64,000 nt of DNA from Streptomyces stelliscabiei (GTDB lineage Bacteria; Actinomycetota; Actinomycetes; Streptomycetales; Streptomycetaceae), in the NCBI RefSeq assembly GCF_014873495.1, contig NZ_JADBGF010000001.1, positions 10,230,001-10,294,000 of the forward strand. The letters are read 5' to 3'. This document shows, piece by piece, positions 36,229 to 47,600 of this stretch; position 1 is the stretch's first letter; the number at the start of each line of letters is the position of its first letter. The position numbers were made by a program, and so were the translations under genes. A model generated the notes under the pieces. It did not search any database and was not told the DNA's origin. It worked only from the letters and a program-made list of their open reading frames with translations.

Positions 36229-37251
36229 GTGGCCACGAACAAGACGCATCGCGTGACCATGAGCGATGTGGCGCTCCACGCGGGTGTCTCGCGGACCACC
36301 GTCTCCTTCGTCCTCAACGACAAGCCCGGCGCCGCCATCCCCGAGGAGACCCGTCGGCGGATCCTGGCGGCGATCGACGAGCTCGGCTACCGGCCCAACG
36401 CCGGGGCGCGGGCGCTGGCCGCGAACCGCAGCGGGTGGTTCGGGCTGATCACCGAGATCGTGACCGGCCCGTTCGCGGGGGAGGTGATCACGGGCGCGCA
36501 GAGCCGCGCCTGGGGTGACCGGAGGTTCCTGCTGATTGCGGCGAGCGAGGGCGACCCCGCCCAGGAGGCCGCCGCGCTCGACCAGATGCTGGAACACCGC
36601 GTGGAAGGACTCCTGTACGCCACGACCTGGCACCGCGCCGTCACGCTCCCCAAGGCCGCCCGCGAGGTGCCGACGGTGCTCGTCAACTGCTACGACGCGG
36701 AAGGTGAGTTGCCGTGCATCCTGCCCGACGAGGTGTCGGGCGGATACAAGGCGACCCGCCGGCTCCTGGACGCCGGTCACACCCGCATCGGGTTCATCAA
36801 CCTCGACCCGGCGATCCCGGCCGCCATCGGCAGGCGCGAAGGATACGAACGTGCCCTGCGCGAGGCCGGGATCACCCCCGACCCCTCCCTCGTTCTCCCC
36901 GGCTGGGCGACCGCCGACAGCGCCTATACCGCCGCCTGCGAACTGCTGGACCGCCCGCCCGGCGACCGGCCGACCGCGCTGTTCTGCGGAAACGACCGGA
37001 TGGCGATGGGTGCGTACGACGCGATCAAGGAACGTGGGCTGCACATCCCGCACGACGTGGCCGTGGTGGGGTTCGACAACCAGGAACTCATCGCCGCCTA
37101 TCTGCGGCCGAAGCTGACGACGCTCGCCCTGCCCTTCGAGGCCATGGGCACCAAGGGCATCGACATGCTCGCCGCTCTCGCAGCGGGGCAGCCGCTCGAC
37201 ACCCATCAGGTGACGATCGACTGCCCGCTGCTCGAACGCTCGTCGGTCTGA
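36229..37251 (+). CDS. LacI-family regulator of fructan utilisation
   Basis: 340 residues from GTG 36229 with GAAAGGG upstream. HTH and hinge: TMSDVALHAGVSRTTVSFVL and YRPNAGARALAANRS, then a periplasmic-binding-like sensor domain ending LERSSV. GAFDNQELIAAYLRPKLTTL-type C-terminal core is present (VGFDNQELIAAYLRPKLTT). It stands divergent from the kinase and 74 bases before the transporter gene, with a TAACGCGCGTTA operator in front. It probably represses itself, the kinase and the transport/GH32 genes until a fructose derivative binds. Confidence 0.9.
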   Translation: MATNKTHRVTMSDVALHAGVSRTTVSFVLNDKPGAAIPEETRRRILAAIDELGYRPNAGARALAANRSGWFGLITEIVTGPFAGEVITGAQSRAWGDRRFLLIAASEGDPAQEAAALDQMLEHRVEGLLYATTWHRAVTLPKAAREVPTVLVNCYDAEGELPCILPDEVSGGYKATRRLLDAGHTRIGFINLDPAIPAAIGRREGYERALREAGITPDPSLVLPGWATADSAYTAACELLDRPPGDRPTALFCGNDRMAMGAYDAIKERGLHIPHDVAVVGFDNQELIAAYLRPKLTTLALPFEAMGTKGIDMLAALAAGQPLDTHQVTIDCPLLERSSV

Positions 37252-37325
37252 CCGCTAATCAGTCCGCCGAGGAATCCCATCCCGTCTTCGCCCTGTGTGT
37301 TGAAGAGAGGAAAAGAGTCTCCATT

Positions 37326-39008
37326 ATGGCACCCTCCCGCATACCTTCACGGCGGCCCCGAGCCGTCCTGAGAGCGGTCACCGCGACCGCCGCCGCGGCC
37401 CTGGTCCTGTCCGCCTGTACGGGTGGCTCGGGCTCATCCGGCGCCGGTGACACCTCCGGCAACCAGCTGCTCACCATCCCGCGCGAGGATCTGGCGACGT
37501 TCACGCGCAACTTCAACCCGCTCTCCCCGCAGGCCGCCCCCATGACCCTCCAGGCGGTCTACGAGCCGCTGGCGGTGCACAGCATGGCGGACGCCAAGGA
37601 CACACCGTGGCTGGCCACCAGGTGGGAGCAGGCCAAGGACGGCAAGTCCCTCACCTTCACGCTGCGCGACGGCGTCAAGTGGTCGGACGGCAAGCCGCTC
37701 ACCGCCGACGACGTCGTCTACACCTTCGAGCTCCAGAAGAAGGTGCTCGGCGGCTTCGACTACCTCGACAAGGTCGCCGCGGTCGACGCCCACACGGTGA
37801 AGTTCTCCTTCAACAAGGCGTTCTCGACCGCCTTCTACGAGATCAGCGGCCACTACATCCTGCCGAAGCACATCTGGTCCAAGGTGAAGGACCCGGCGAA
37901 GTTCACCAACCCGGACCCGGTCGGCACCGGCCCGTACACCAAGATCGAGAAGTTCCAGAGCCAGTCGTACGAGCTGCGTAAGAACCCCGACTACTGGCAG
38001 CCCGCGAAGCAGCAGATCGCCGGCATCCAGATGCTCGCCTTCTCCGGCAACGACAGCGCCAACATCGCCTTCACCAACGGCGAGGTGGACTGGACGCAGT
38101 CGTTCATCCCGGACATCGAGAAGTCCTTCGTCGCCAAGGACAAGAAGCACAACCACTACTGGTTCCCGGCCACCGGTGCCATGATCAACTGGCAGTTGAA
38201 CACCACCAAGGCGCCGTTCAACGACCCGGCCGTGCGCAAGGCGCTCAGCATGGCCGTCGACCGTGACCAGATCACCAAGGTCGCGATGAACGGCTACGCC
38301 GAACCCGCCGACTGCACGGGCCTGGCCCACACCTACGACAAGTGGCGTGACACGTCGCTGGCCGCCTCCTGCACCTGGACGAAGTACGACACCGACGCGG
38401 CGGCCAAGGCCCTCGACGCGGCCGGCTACAAGGAGAGCGGCGGCAAGCGGAAGCTGAAGAACGGCAAGAACTTCACCCTCGACATCTCCGTCGGCTCGGC
38501 CTCCTCCGACTGGATCTCGGTCGCCAACATCATCAAGCAGGACCTGGCGAAGGTCGGCATCACCGCCACCGTGAAGACGCCCGACTGGTCGGCGGTCTCG
38601 TCGTCGTACAACACCGGCACGTTCGACACCGGCATCGTGTGGAGCAACAACGGCGCCACCCCGTACGAGTACTTCCGCGGCGTAATGTCGACCAAGATGG
38701 TGCAGCCGGTCGGCAAGCAGGCCACGGAGAACTACCACCGCTTCGGCGACAAGAAGGCCGACAAGCTCATCGACGCCTTCGCCGCCGCCACGGACGAGAA
38801 GACGCAAGCCGAGCAGATGAACGGTCTGCAGGCGCTGTACAACAAGGACGCGCCCGTCGTCCCGCTCTTCACCGGCCCCGAGTGGGGCGCGTACACGGAC
38901 GCCCGCTTCACCGGCTGGCCCACCGAAGAAAACCCGTACGCCACCCTCGGCAACCGCAACGGCAGCACGGTCCTCGTGCTCACGTCGCTGAAGCCCGTCA
39001 AGAGCTGA
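37326..39008 (+). CDS. ABC transporter substrate-binding lipoprotein (SBP family 5)
   Basis: 560 residues. The signal peptide ends in the lipobox LVLSACTGG, so Cys is lipidated and the protein is anchored outside. The fold is the large cluster-C type used by oligopeptide/dipeptide importers: LTFTLRDGVKWSDGKPLTAD DVVYTFE and NPDPVGTGPYTKIEKFQ, then PFNDPAVRKALSMAVDRDQI. It is the first of five transporter genes with all other Opp-type parts downstream. Its neighbours (LacI, GH32, PfkB) point to fructo-oligosaccharides rather than peptides. Specificity is inference. Confidence 0.9.
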   Translation: MAPSRIPSRRPRAVLRAVTATAAAALVLSACTGGSGSSGAGDTSGNQLLTIPREDLATFTRNFNPLSPQAAPMTLQAVYEPLAVHSMADAKDTPWLATRWEQAKDGKSLTFTLRDGVKWSDGKPLTADDVVYTFELQKKVLGGFDYLDKVAAVDAHTVKFSFNKAFSTAFYEISGHYILPKHIWSKVKDPAKFTNPDPVGTGPYTKIEKFQSQSYELRKNPDYWQPAKQQIAGIQMLAFSGNDSANIAFTNGEVDWTQSFIPDIEKSFVAKDKKHNHYWFPATGAMINWQLNTTKAPFNDPAVRKALSMAVDRDQITKVAMNGYAEPADCTGLAHTYDKWRDTSLAASCTWTKYDTDAAAKALDAAGYKESGGKRKLKNGKNFTLDISVGSASSDWISVANIIKQDLAKVGITATVKTPDWSAVSSSYNTGTFDTGIVWSNNGATPYEYFRGVMSTKMVQPVGKQATENYHRFGDKKADKLIDAFAAATDEKTQAEQMNGLQALYNKDAPVVPLFTGPEWGAYTDARFTGWPTEENPYATLGNRNGSTVLVLTSLKPVKS

Positions 39009-39103
39009 CGCCGCCCGCGGACCGGCGGCCGCCCTCCTCCCCGGACGGCCGCCCCCGCGCACCGCCACACACGTTCACCCCCCACCGACAGGGAGCACGA
39101 CCC

Positions 39104-40081
39104 GTGCGTCTGATCCTGCGCAACCTGGGGTTCTATCTGCTCGCCTTCTGGGCCTCCATCACCCTGAACTTCGTTCTCCCGCGCTTCATGCCGGGCGACC
39201 CGGTCTCCCGGATGTTCGCGCAGGCCCAGGGCACCATGCAGCCCGACCAGATAGCCCAGTTGCGGAAACTCTTCGGCCTCGACAACCGCCCCCTCTGGGA
39301 GCAGTACGTCTCCTACGTCAAGAGCGTCTTCACCGGCGACCTCGGCATCTCCATCTCCCGCTTCCCGACCCCGGTCTCCGACGTGATCGGCTCGCAGATC
39401 GGCTGGACCCTGCTCCTCGGTGGCGTCGCGCTCGTCATCGCGGCCGTGCTCGGCAACCTGCTCGGCATCGTCGCCGCCTGGCGGCGCGGCGGCGTCCTCG
39501 ACTCCGCCTTCCCGCCTCTGCTGATCTTCGTCGGCTCGTTCCCGTACTTCTGGCTGGCCATGGGCGCGCTGTACCTGTTCGGGGTAAGCCTCGGCTGGTT
39601 CCCCATGCGGCACGCCTACGACGTCGGACTGACCCCCGGCTTCAACGGCGAATTCCTCTCCAACGTCGCCACCCACCTGGTGCTGCCCGCGCTGACCATC
39701 GTGCTGGTCTCCATCGGCGGCTGGATGCTCGGCATGCGCAACACCATGATCGCCACAACGGCCGAGGACTACATCACCATGGCCGAGGCCAAGGGGCTCA
39801 GCCCCTCACGGATCATGTTCCGCTACGCCGCCCGCAACGCGCTGCTGCCCTCCGTCACCAACTTCGGCATGGCCCTCGGCTTCGTCGTCGGCGGCGCCCT
39901 GCTCACCGAGGTCGTGTTCGCCTACCCCGGCATCGGCTACCAGCTGCTGATGGCCGTCCAGGGCCTGGACTACCCACTGATGCAGGGCATCTTCCTGACG
40001 ATCACGGCGGCGGTACTGATCGCGAACTTCCTCGTCGACCTCGTCTACGTCCGCCTCGACCCGCGCGTCCGCGTCCGCTGA
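39104..40081 (+). CDS. ABC transporter permease, DppB/OppB type
   Basis: 325 residues from GTG 39104 (GGGAGCACGACCC upstream). The N-terminal helix with NFVLPRFMPGDPVSRM and about six membrane spans are typical, and the coupling helix EAKGLSPSRIMFRYAARNAL LPS carries the EAA-like loop that contacts the ATPase. It pairs with the 40095 permease. It follows the binding protein gene by 95 bases in one operon. Confidence 0.92.
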   Translation: MRLILRNLGFYLLAFWASITLNFVLPRFMPGDPVSRMFAQAQGTMQPDQIAQLRKLFGLDNRPLWEQYVSYVKSVFTGDLGISISRFPTPVSDVIGSQIGWTLLLGGVALVIAAVLGNLLGIVAAWRRGGVLDSAFPPLLIFVGSFPYFWLAMGALYLFGVSLGWFPMRHAYDVGLTPGFNGEFLSNVATHLVLPALTIVLVSIGGWMLGMRNTMIATTAEDYITMAEAKGLSPSRIMFRYAARNALLPSVTNFGMALGFVVGGALLTEVVFAYPGIGYQLLMAVQGLDYPLMQGIFLTITAAVLIANFLVDLVYVRLDPRVRVR

Positions 40082-40094
40082 GGAGGCTGCCGAC

Positions 40095-41015
40095 ATGACC
40101 GCCATCGAAATCGCCACGGCCCCCGCGCCGACGGCCCCCGCGCGTGCTTCCCGTAGGCGCGGACTGCTGCGCCAGCTCATCGACAGCAAGAAGGCACTGA
40201 CCGGGCTGATCCTGCTTGCTCTCTTCGCCCTGCTCGCCCTGCTCGCACCCGTCCTGGCACCCGGCGACCCGTCGCTCATCAACTCCACGGGCAGCCAGAC
40301 CCCCTCGGCCACACACTGGCTCGGAACGACCGCCAAGGGACAGGACGTACTCGCCCTCACCCTCTGGGGCGCGCGCAGCTCCCTCTTCGTCGGGTTCACC
40401 GTGGGGCTCGTGGCAACCACGGTCGCCATCGTCGTCGGCCTCGCATCCGCGTACTTCGACCGCGTCGTCGACGACGCGCTGACCCTGGTCACCAACATCT
40501 TCCTGCTGCTGCCCGGCCTCCCGCTGCTCATCATCCTGGCCGCGTTCCTGCCGCCCGGGACCTCCACCGTGATCCTGGTCCTCGTCGTCACCGGCTGGGC
40601 GGGCTCGGCCCGTGTCCTGCGCGCGCAGGCCAAGTCGATCCGCGGCAAGGACTTCGTGGCCGCCGCCGTCGTCACCGGAGAACGCCCCCTGCGGATCATG
40701 TTCCGCGAGATCCTGCCCAACATGGCGTCCGTGGTGATGACCACGCTGCTCGGCTGCGTGATCTTCGGCATCGGCGCCCAGGCCGGCCTGGAATTCCTCG
40801 GCCTCGGCGACAGCAGCGTCGTCAGCTGGGGCACCAACCTGTACTGGGCCAGCAACGACGGCGCGCTGATGACCGGCACGTGGTGGGCCTTCGTCCCCTC
40901 CGGACTGTGCATCGCCCTCGTCGCCTTCGCCATCGCGCTGGTCAACTACGCGGTCGACGAGATCACCAACCCCAGGCTGCGCAACCGCCGTGCCCGCCGT
41001 GAGAGGAGGGGCTGA
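40095..41015 (+). CDS. ABC transporter permease, DppC/OppC type
   Basis: 306 residues. N-terminal cytoplasmic tail (APTAPARASRRRGLLRQLID) and one helix precede the DppC-like core: HWLGTTAKGQDVLALTLWGA and the EAA-type loop KDFVAAAVVTGERPLRIMFR EILPN. About six spans. It forms the channel with the 39104 product. The following ATPase gene starts three bases after its stop. Confidence 0.92.
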   Translation: MTAIEIATAPAPTAPARASRRRGLLRQLIDSKKALTGLILLALFALLALLAPVLAPGDPSLINSTGSQTPSATHWLGTTAKGQDVLALTLWGARSSLFVGFTVGLVATTVAIVVGLASAYFDRVVDDALTLVTNIFLLLPGLPLLIILAAFLPPGTSTVILVLVVTGWAGSARVLRAQAKSIRGKDFVAAAVVTGERPLRIMFREILPNMASVVMTTLLGCVIFGIGAQAGLEFLGLGDSSVVSWGTNLYWASNDGALMTGTWWAFVPSGLCIALVAFAIALVNYAVDEITNPRLRNRRARRERRG

Positions 41016-41018
41016 GCC

Positions 41019-41968
<950 letters not shown>

Positions 41969-41972
<4 letters not shown>

Positions 41973-43012
41973 CCCAGCCCCTGCTGTCCGTACGCGGTCT
42001 GACCAAGGACTTCCAGGTCGGCACCGTCTTCTCCCGGCGCCGCGTCCGAGCCGTCAACGACATCTCCTTCGATCTCCCGGCCGGCCGGATCACCGCCCTG
42101 GTCGGCGAGTCCGGCAGCGGCAAGTCCACCATCGCCCGCTGTCTCGCCCGCCTCGAACAGCCCTCCGCCGGACAGGTGCTGCTCGACGGCGAGGACGTCC
42201 TGCGCACCGAGCGGCGCCGGGCATCACGGGCGTACCGCCGCAAGGTCCAGATGGTGTTCCAGGACCCCTTCGGCTCACTCAACCCCGTCCACCGCATCGA
42301 GCACTTCCTCACCCGGGCCCTCATCCTGCACGGCCACTCCGCCACACCAGAGACGCTGCGCGAGCTGATGGCGACGGTCGGCCTGACCGAGGACATGCTC
42401 CAGTCCTACCCGCACGAACTCTCCGGCGGCCAGCGTCAGCGCGTCTCCATCGCTCGCGCGTTGGCAGTGGAACCGCGCCTCATCCTGGCCGACGAACCGA
42501 CGTCGATGCTGGACGTCTCCGTACGCGTCGGCGTGCTCAACCTGATGCGGCGCCTGCGCGACGAGCGGAACATCGCCATGCTCTACATCACCCACGACCT
42601 GGGCTCCGCCCGCTACCTCGCCGACACCACCATGGTCATGTTCGCCGGCGAACTCGTCGAGGGCGGCGACGCACTGGCCGTCATGGACGCCCCCGCCCAC
42701 CCCTACACCCGCCTGCTGCTGTCCGCCGTACCCGACCCCGAACGGGTCGGCAGCTACGACCCCGTCGAGCGCGCCCGCCTGCGCGAGGCGATCCTCAACC
42801 CCACTTCCTGCCCCTACGGCGACGACGGCACGTGCAGCCGCATCGACCCCGTCCGCCACATCGTCGGCGAAGACGACGGACAACCCCACTGGGTGCGCTG
42901 CCATCTGCGCGCACCCGCCTCCGACATCGCCCGCCGCGCCCTCAAGGCCACCGACCGGCCGGACGGCGAGGCCACAGACGACACCGAAGAAGCGGAGACC
43001 ACCGCCGCATGA
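41969..43012 (+). CDS. ABC transporter ATP-binding protein, DppF/OppF type
   Basis: 347 residues from the ATG overlapping the previous stop. Walker A GESGSGKST, signature LSGGQRQR, Walker B LILADEPTSMLDVS and His in YITHDLG. The C-terminal APAHPYTRLLLSAVPDPER and the CPYGDDGTC cysteines mark the Opp/Dpp group. The end is an acidic Thr-rich tail (DTEEAETTAA). Its stop overlaps the GH32 gene (ATGA), tying transport and intracellular hydrolysis into one transcript. Confidence 0.93.
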
Positions 43013-44553
43013 CCCACGACCTCACCCTCCCCTCCGGCAGTCCCACCGCCGAGGGGCTGGCCGAGCGCGCCCTACGCGACCCCCACCGCCCCCGCTTCCA
43101 CTTCACCTCGCCCGGCGGCTGGCTCAACGACCCCAACGGGCTGAGTCACTGGAACGGCGTCTACCACCTCTTCTACCAGTACAACCCGCTCGCCGCCGCC
43201 CACCACCGCATCCACTGGGGCCACGCCACAAGCACCGATCTCGTCCACTGGACCGACGAACCGGTCGCCCTCGTCCCCGGCACCGCTGGCCCAGACCGCG
43301 ACGGCTGCTGGTCCGGAGTCCTCGTCGACGACGGGGGAGTGCCCACGCTCGTCTACTCGGGCAGGCACGGCGAGCGTGAACTCCCTTGCGTGGCCAGGGG
43401 ATCAGCGGATCTTAGGTACTGGACCAAAGACCCGGCCAACCCGGTCATCACCGCCCCGCCGGAGGGCGTCGACATCACGGCCTTCCGCGACCACTGCGTC
43501 TGGCGGGAGGGCTCGGGCGAGAACACGGTGTGGCGTCAGCTGGTGGGCTCGGGAATCCGGGGCGTCGGCGGAACGGCCTTCCTGTACGAATCCGACGACC
43601 TGCGCAGCTGGCGCTACGTCGGCCCCCTGCTGACCGGCGACGCCTCGCAGAACCAGGGCCAGCTCGACTGGACCGGCACGATGTGGGAGTGCGTCGACCT
43701 CTTCCGGCTCGGCGAGGACGAGGAGACCGGCAGCACCGACGCGCTGGTCTTCTCCGCCTGGGACGAGGGCACCACCCACTACCCCCTGTACTGGACCGGC
43801 CGCTACCAGGGCGACACCTTCACCCCGACCGCCCTCCACCGCCTCGACTACGGCGGACGCTACTTCTACGCCCCCCAGTCCACTTGCGACGAGCACGGCC
43901 GCCGCATCATGTTCGGCTGGCTCCAGGAGGGACGGACGGACGAGGCGAACGCGCAGGCCGGCTGGTGCGGCGTGATGTCCCTGCCGAGGGTCGTCACGCT
44001 CGCCACGGACGGCGGCCTGCACCAGGCCCCGGTACCGGAGCTGACCGAGCTGCGGCGGGAGCGCGTAGAGGTGGCTCCGGGCCGTCTGGCCGACCCGTAC
44101 ACCCGTCTGTCCGCCGTGCGCGGGGACCAGCTGGACATCGAGACGACCCTGCGTCTCGCTCCCGGAGCGACCGCCCGGCTCGTGCTCCGCGAGACACCGG
44201 ACGGCGCGGAACGCACGGTGGTGGAGGTGAGCAGGGTGCCCGACGGAGCGAGCGGCACGCTCCGCCTGCGCCGCGAGACCAGCAGCGTTGACCCGACGGT
44301 CGACACCGAACCCCGGTACGGCGAGCTGCCGTTGGACCCCGACGGGCGGGTCGACCTGCGGGTCCTCCTCGACCACTCCGCACTGGAGGTCTTCGCCAAC
44401 GGGCGTGCCCTGACCGCCCGCATCTACCCCACCCGCCCGGACGAGGCCGTGAGCGTCGGTATCGGTGCCGACGGCGACGTGGCCCTGGAGCGGTTCGACG
44501 CCTGGCAGATGGCGTCGGCCTTCACCGACGGACCCCGGCCGCTGTGGCCGTGA
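43009..44553 (+). CDS. Intracellular GH32 beta-fructosidase
   Basis: 514 residues without a signal peptide. The GH32 nucleophile Asp41 is in GGWLNDPNG, the transition-state Asp is in TAFRDHCVW (usual FRDP, here FRDH) and the acid Glu in MWECVDLF. The beta-sandwich domain follows and ends LEVFANGRALTARIYPTRPD. It overlaps the ATPase gene by four bases, so it likely cleaves fructo-oligosaccharides or sucrose just imported. Invertase or inulinase activity cannot be separated from sequence alone. Confidence 0.9.
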   Translation: MTHDLTLPSGSPTAEGLAERALRDPHRPRFHFTSPGGWLNDPNGLSHWNGVYHLFYQYNPLAAAHHRIHWGHATSTDLVHWTDEPVALVPGTAGPDRDGCWSGVLVDDGGVPTLVYSGRHGERELPCVARGSADLRYWTKDPANPVITAPPEGVDITAFRDHCVWREGSGENTVWRQLVGSGIRGVGGTAFLYESDDLRSWRYVGPLLTGDASQNQGQLDWTGTMWECVDLFRLGEDEETGSTDALVFSAWDEGTTHYPLYWTGRYQGDTFTPTALHRLDYGGRYFYAPQSTCDEHGRRIMFGWLQEGRTDEANAQAGWCGVMSLPRVVTLATDGGLHQAPVPELTELRRERVEVAPGRLADPYTRLSAVRGDQLDIETTLRLAPGATARLVLRETPDGAERTVVEVSRVPDGASGTLRLRRETSSVDPTVDTEPRYGELPLDPDGRVDLRVLLDHSALEVFANGRALTARIYPTRPDEAVSVGIGADGDVALERFDAWQMASAFTDGPRPLWP

Positions 44554-44636
44554 GGGTCTTACACACGACCACGGCCCGCGGGGTGGACGTCCCCCGGGCC
44601 GTGGCTCACCCTCCCCTGCTCTCCTCAGGAGCTGCC

Positions 44637-47600
44637 ATGAGCGTGTCCCGCCGCACCCTCCTGCTCGCCGGAGGAACCGCCGCCACCCTGCTGCCTCTCG
44701 GAGGCATCCTCCCCACAGCACAGGCCGCCACCCCGAGCGCCGCCGGAGCGACCCCCGCCGCCACCCCGATTCCCGACCCCATCCCCGTCACCGGCACCTG
44801 GACCCGCACCTCCGACGGCGGCCAGAAGGCGACCGCCGACCGGCGCGGGCCCGCCCTCGCCCTGTCCGAGCAGCAACTCGCGACCAAGGGCACGTACGCG
44901 GCCCGCGTCACGCCCCAATCCTCTTCCGCCGTAGGCGCGTTGGTGTTCCGGGCCGCCCTGGACGGCTCGACCGGATACGCGGTCGCCCTCGACCCCGGCC
45001 GCGCCCGCATACGGCTCTACGACCTGACCGGCGGCGACACACTCGCCACCGCTCCACTTCCAGGCACGCGGACCGCAAGACCCTATGACCTCGAAGTGGC
45101 AGTCGACGGACCCGAGCTGACGGTGCATGTCGACGGCAAGCGGCTCCTCCACACCGAGGACCACCGCCACGACACCGGCTCGGTGGGCCTGCTCGCCCAG
45201 GGCGGCACGGTCACCTTCGGCCCGCCCTCCCTCTCCTCAGTCACCACCAACCTCACCGGCTGGACCACGAGCGGCGGCACCTGGACGGCGAGTCCGCTGG
45301 GCTGGCGCGCGGCCCCGACCCAGGGAGCCACCGCCCGCGCCATCACCACGACCAAGACCTACGACACCGCGCTCCAGGCCGACCTGCTCCTGCACGACGC
45401 CTCCGCCATCGCCTCACTGCTGGTGCGCGCCGACGCCACGGCCACGCACGGCTACGGCGTCCAAGCCGACGCGGACCAGGGCAGGCTGAGGCTCTACCGC
45501 ATCGACGGCGACGTCACCCTCGGCACGTACGCGACCACCATCAAGGCCGACACGGTCTACCGCCTGCGCGTCGAAGCCGAACGCGACGAACTGCGCGTGC
45601 ACTGGCAGACCAACTTCCTCTCTCCCGACGGCTACAGCCCCGTCATCACCGCCCAGGACTCCACCCACACCAAAGGCCGACTCGCCGTCACGGCATCGGC
45701 CGGAGCGGTGTCCTTCGAGAACATCGCCGGTGCCGATCTCGCCACCGGCCTCCAGGGCTGGACGGCCCGCTCCGGCACCTGGACCCTCGACCTGCGCGGC
45801 AACCGCGGCGAGAACGGCCTGCGCACGGCCCCCTTCACCGACGGCGACCTGGTGGCGAGAGCCGACATCACCCCCGGCGGCCCCTCCTCCTCGGCCGGCC
45901 TCGTCCTGCGCGCGTCCGCGAACGGCTCCGGCGGCTACGAAGCCCGCCTGGAAGCCGGCCGCAACGCCGTCGTCCTGCTGGACCGCTCCTCCGGCGCCCG
46001 CCTCGCCTCCGCTTCCGGCCCGGTCCGGCGCATCGCGTCCGGCGGCACCTATCGCGTCGAGGCCCGAGCGACGAACAGGACGATCGAGGTGTACGTGGAC
46101 GGCGCACGGGCGCTCAAGACCCGCGTGTCCCGAACCACTGGCGCCACCGTCGGCACCGCGGCCGCGCACGGGGCGTCGTACTTTCAGAACGTCGAGATCC
46201 GCAGCACCGCCGACTACTTCACCGAGCCGTACCGCCCCACGTACCACTACTCCCAGCTCAGCGGCTCCACCAGCGACCCCAACGGCCTGGTCCACTACGA
46301 CGGCGAATACCACCTCTTCCACCAGGACGAGGGCCGCTGGGCGCACGCGGTGAGCACGGACCTCGTCCACTGGCAGGCCCTGCCGATCGCCCTGCCCTGG
46401 AACGCCTACGGCCACTGCTGGACCGGCTGCGCGGTCGTGGACGCCGACGACACCTCCGGCCTCTTCGACGGCGGCTCGGGCCTGATCGCCTACTACACGA
46501 GCTACCACCCGGACAAGCCGGGCGGAAACGCCAGCGTGCGCATCGCCTACAGCAGGGACAAGGGCCGCTCATGGCAGTGGCACAGCGGCTCAAGTCCGGC
46601 CGTGCAGAACCCGGGAGGACCCGACGGCGGCTGGACCTTCCGCGACCCGAAGGTCATCCGCGACGAGGCTCACGACCAGTGGCTGATGGTCGTCTCCGGC
46701 GGCGACCACATCCGCTTCTTCACCTCCACCGACCTCCTCACCTGGACCCAGGTCAGCTCCTTCGGCTACGGCGACTGGGCCACGCCCGGCGTCTGGGAAT
46801 GCCCCGACTTCTTCCCCCTGCCGGTCGACGGCGACAAGGACAAGGTGAAGTGGGTCCTCACCCTGAGCACCGGCGCCGTACGCACCACGAACGGCTCGGC
46901 CGCCCAGTACTTCACGGGCGAGTGGAACGGCACCGGTTTCACTCCCGACCAGAAGGCCGGCACAGTCCTGCGCGCCGACTCCGGCCGCGACTACTACGCC
47001 GCCATGTCCTTCTACGGCCTGACCGACCACCGCCGCGTCTGGCTCGGCTGGATGAGCAACTGGGACTACCCCTTCAGCGCCCCGACCGGCGGCTGGAACG
47101 GCCAGCTGAGCACCCCCCGCGAACTGACCCTCACGGACACCGCCGACGGCGTACGCCTGGCGCAGCGCCCGGTCCCGGAGCTGGTTACGCTGCGCACGTC
47201 CACCACAACCCGCAAGGACCTCGCCGTCGGCTCCACCTCCGCGAACCCGCTCGCGGGAGTCCGGGGCATCGCCTACGAGATCGAGGCCGAGATCACCCTC
47301 GGCACCGCCACGGAGATCGGCTTCCGGCTCCGGACCGACGACGACCAGCACACGACAGTCGGATACGACGCCGAGGCGCAGGAACTGTTCGTGGACCGCT
47401 CGGCATCGGGCCTGAGCGACTTCACGCAGTACTTCACGGGCCGCACCACCGCGCCGATGAAGACGACCGACGGCCGCGTGACACTACGCGTGTACGTCGA
47501 CTCGTCCTCGGTCGAGGCATTCGGCGCGGACGGACAGGCCGCCGTGACCAGCCTGATCTTCCCCGGCCCGGACGCCGACGGCATGGCCTTCTACGCCAAG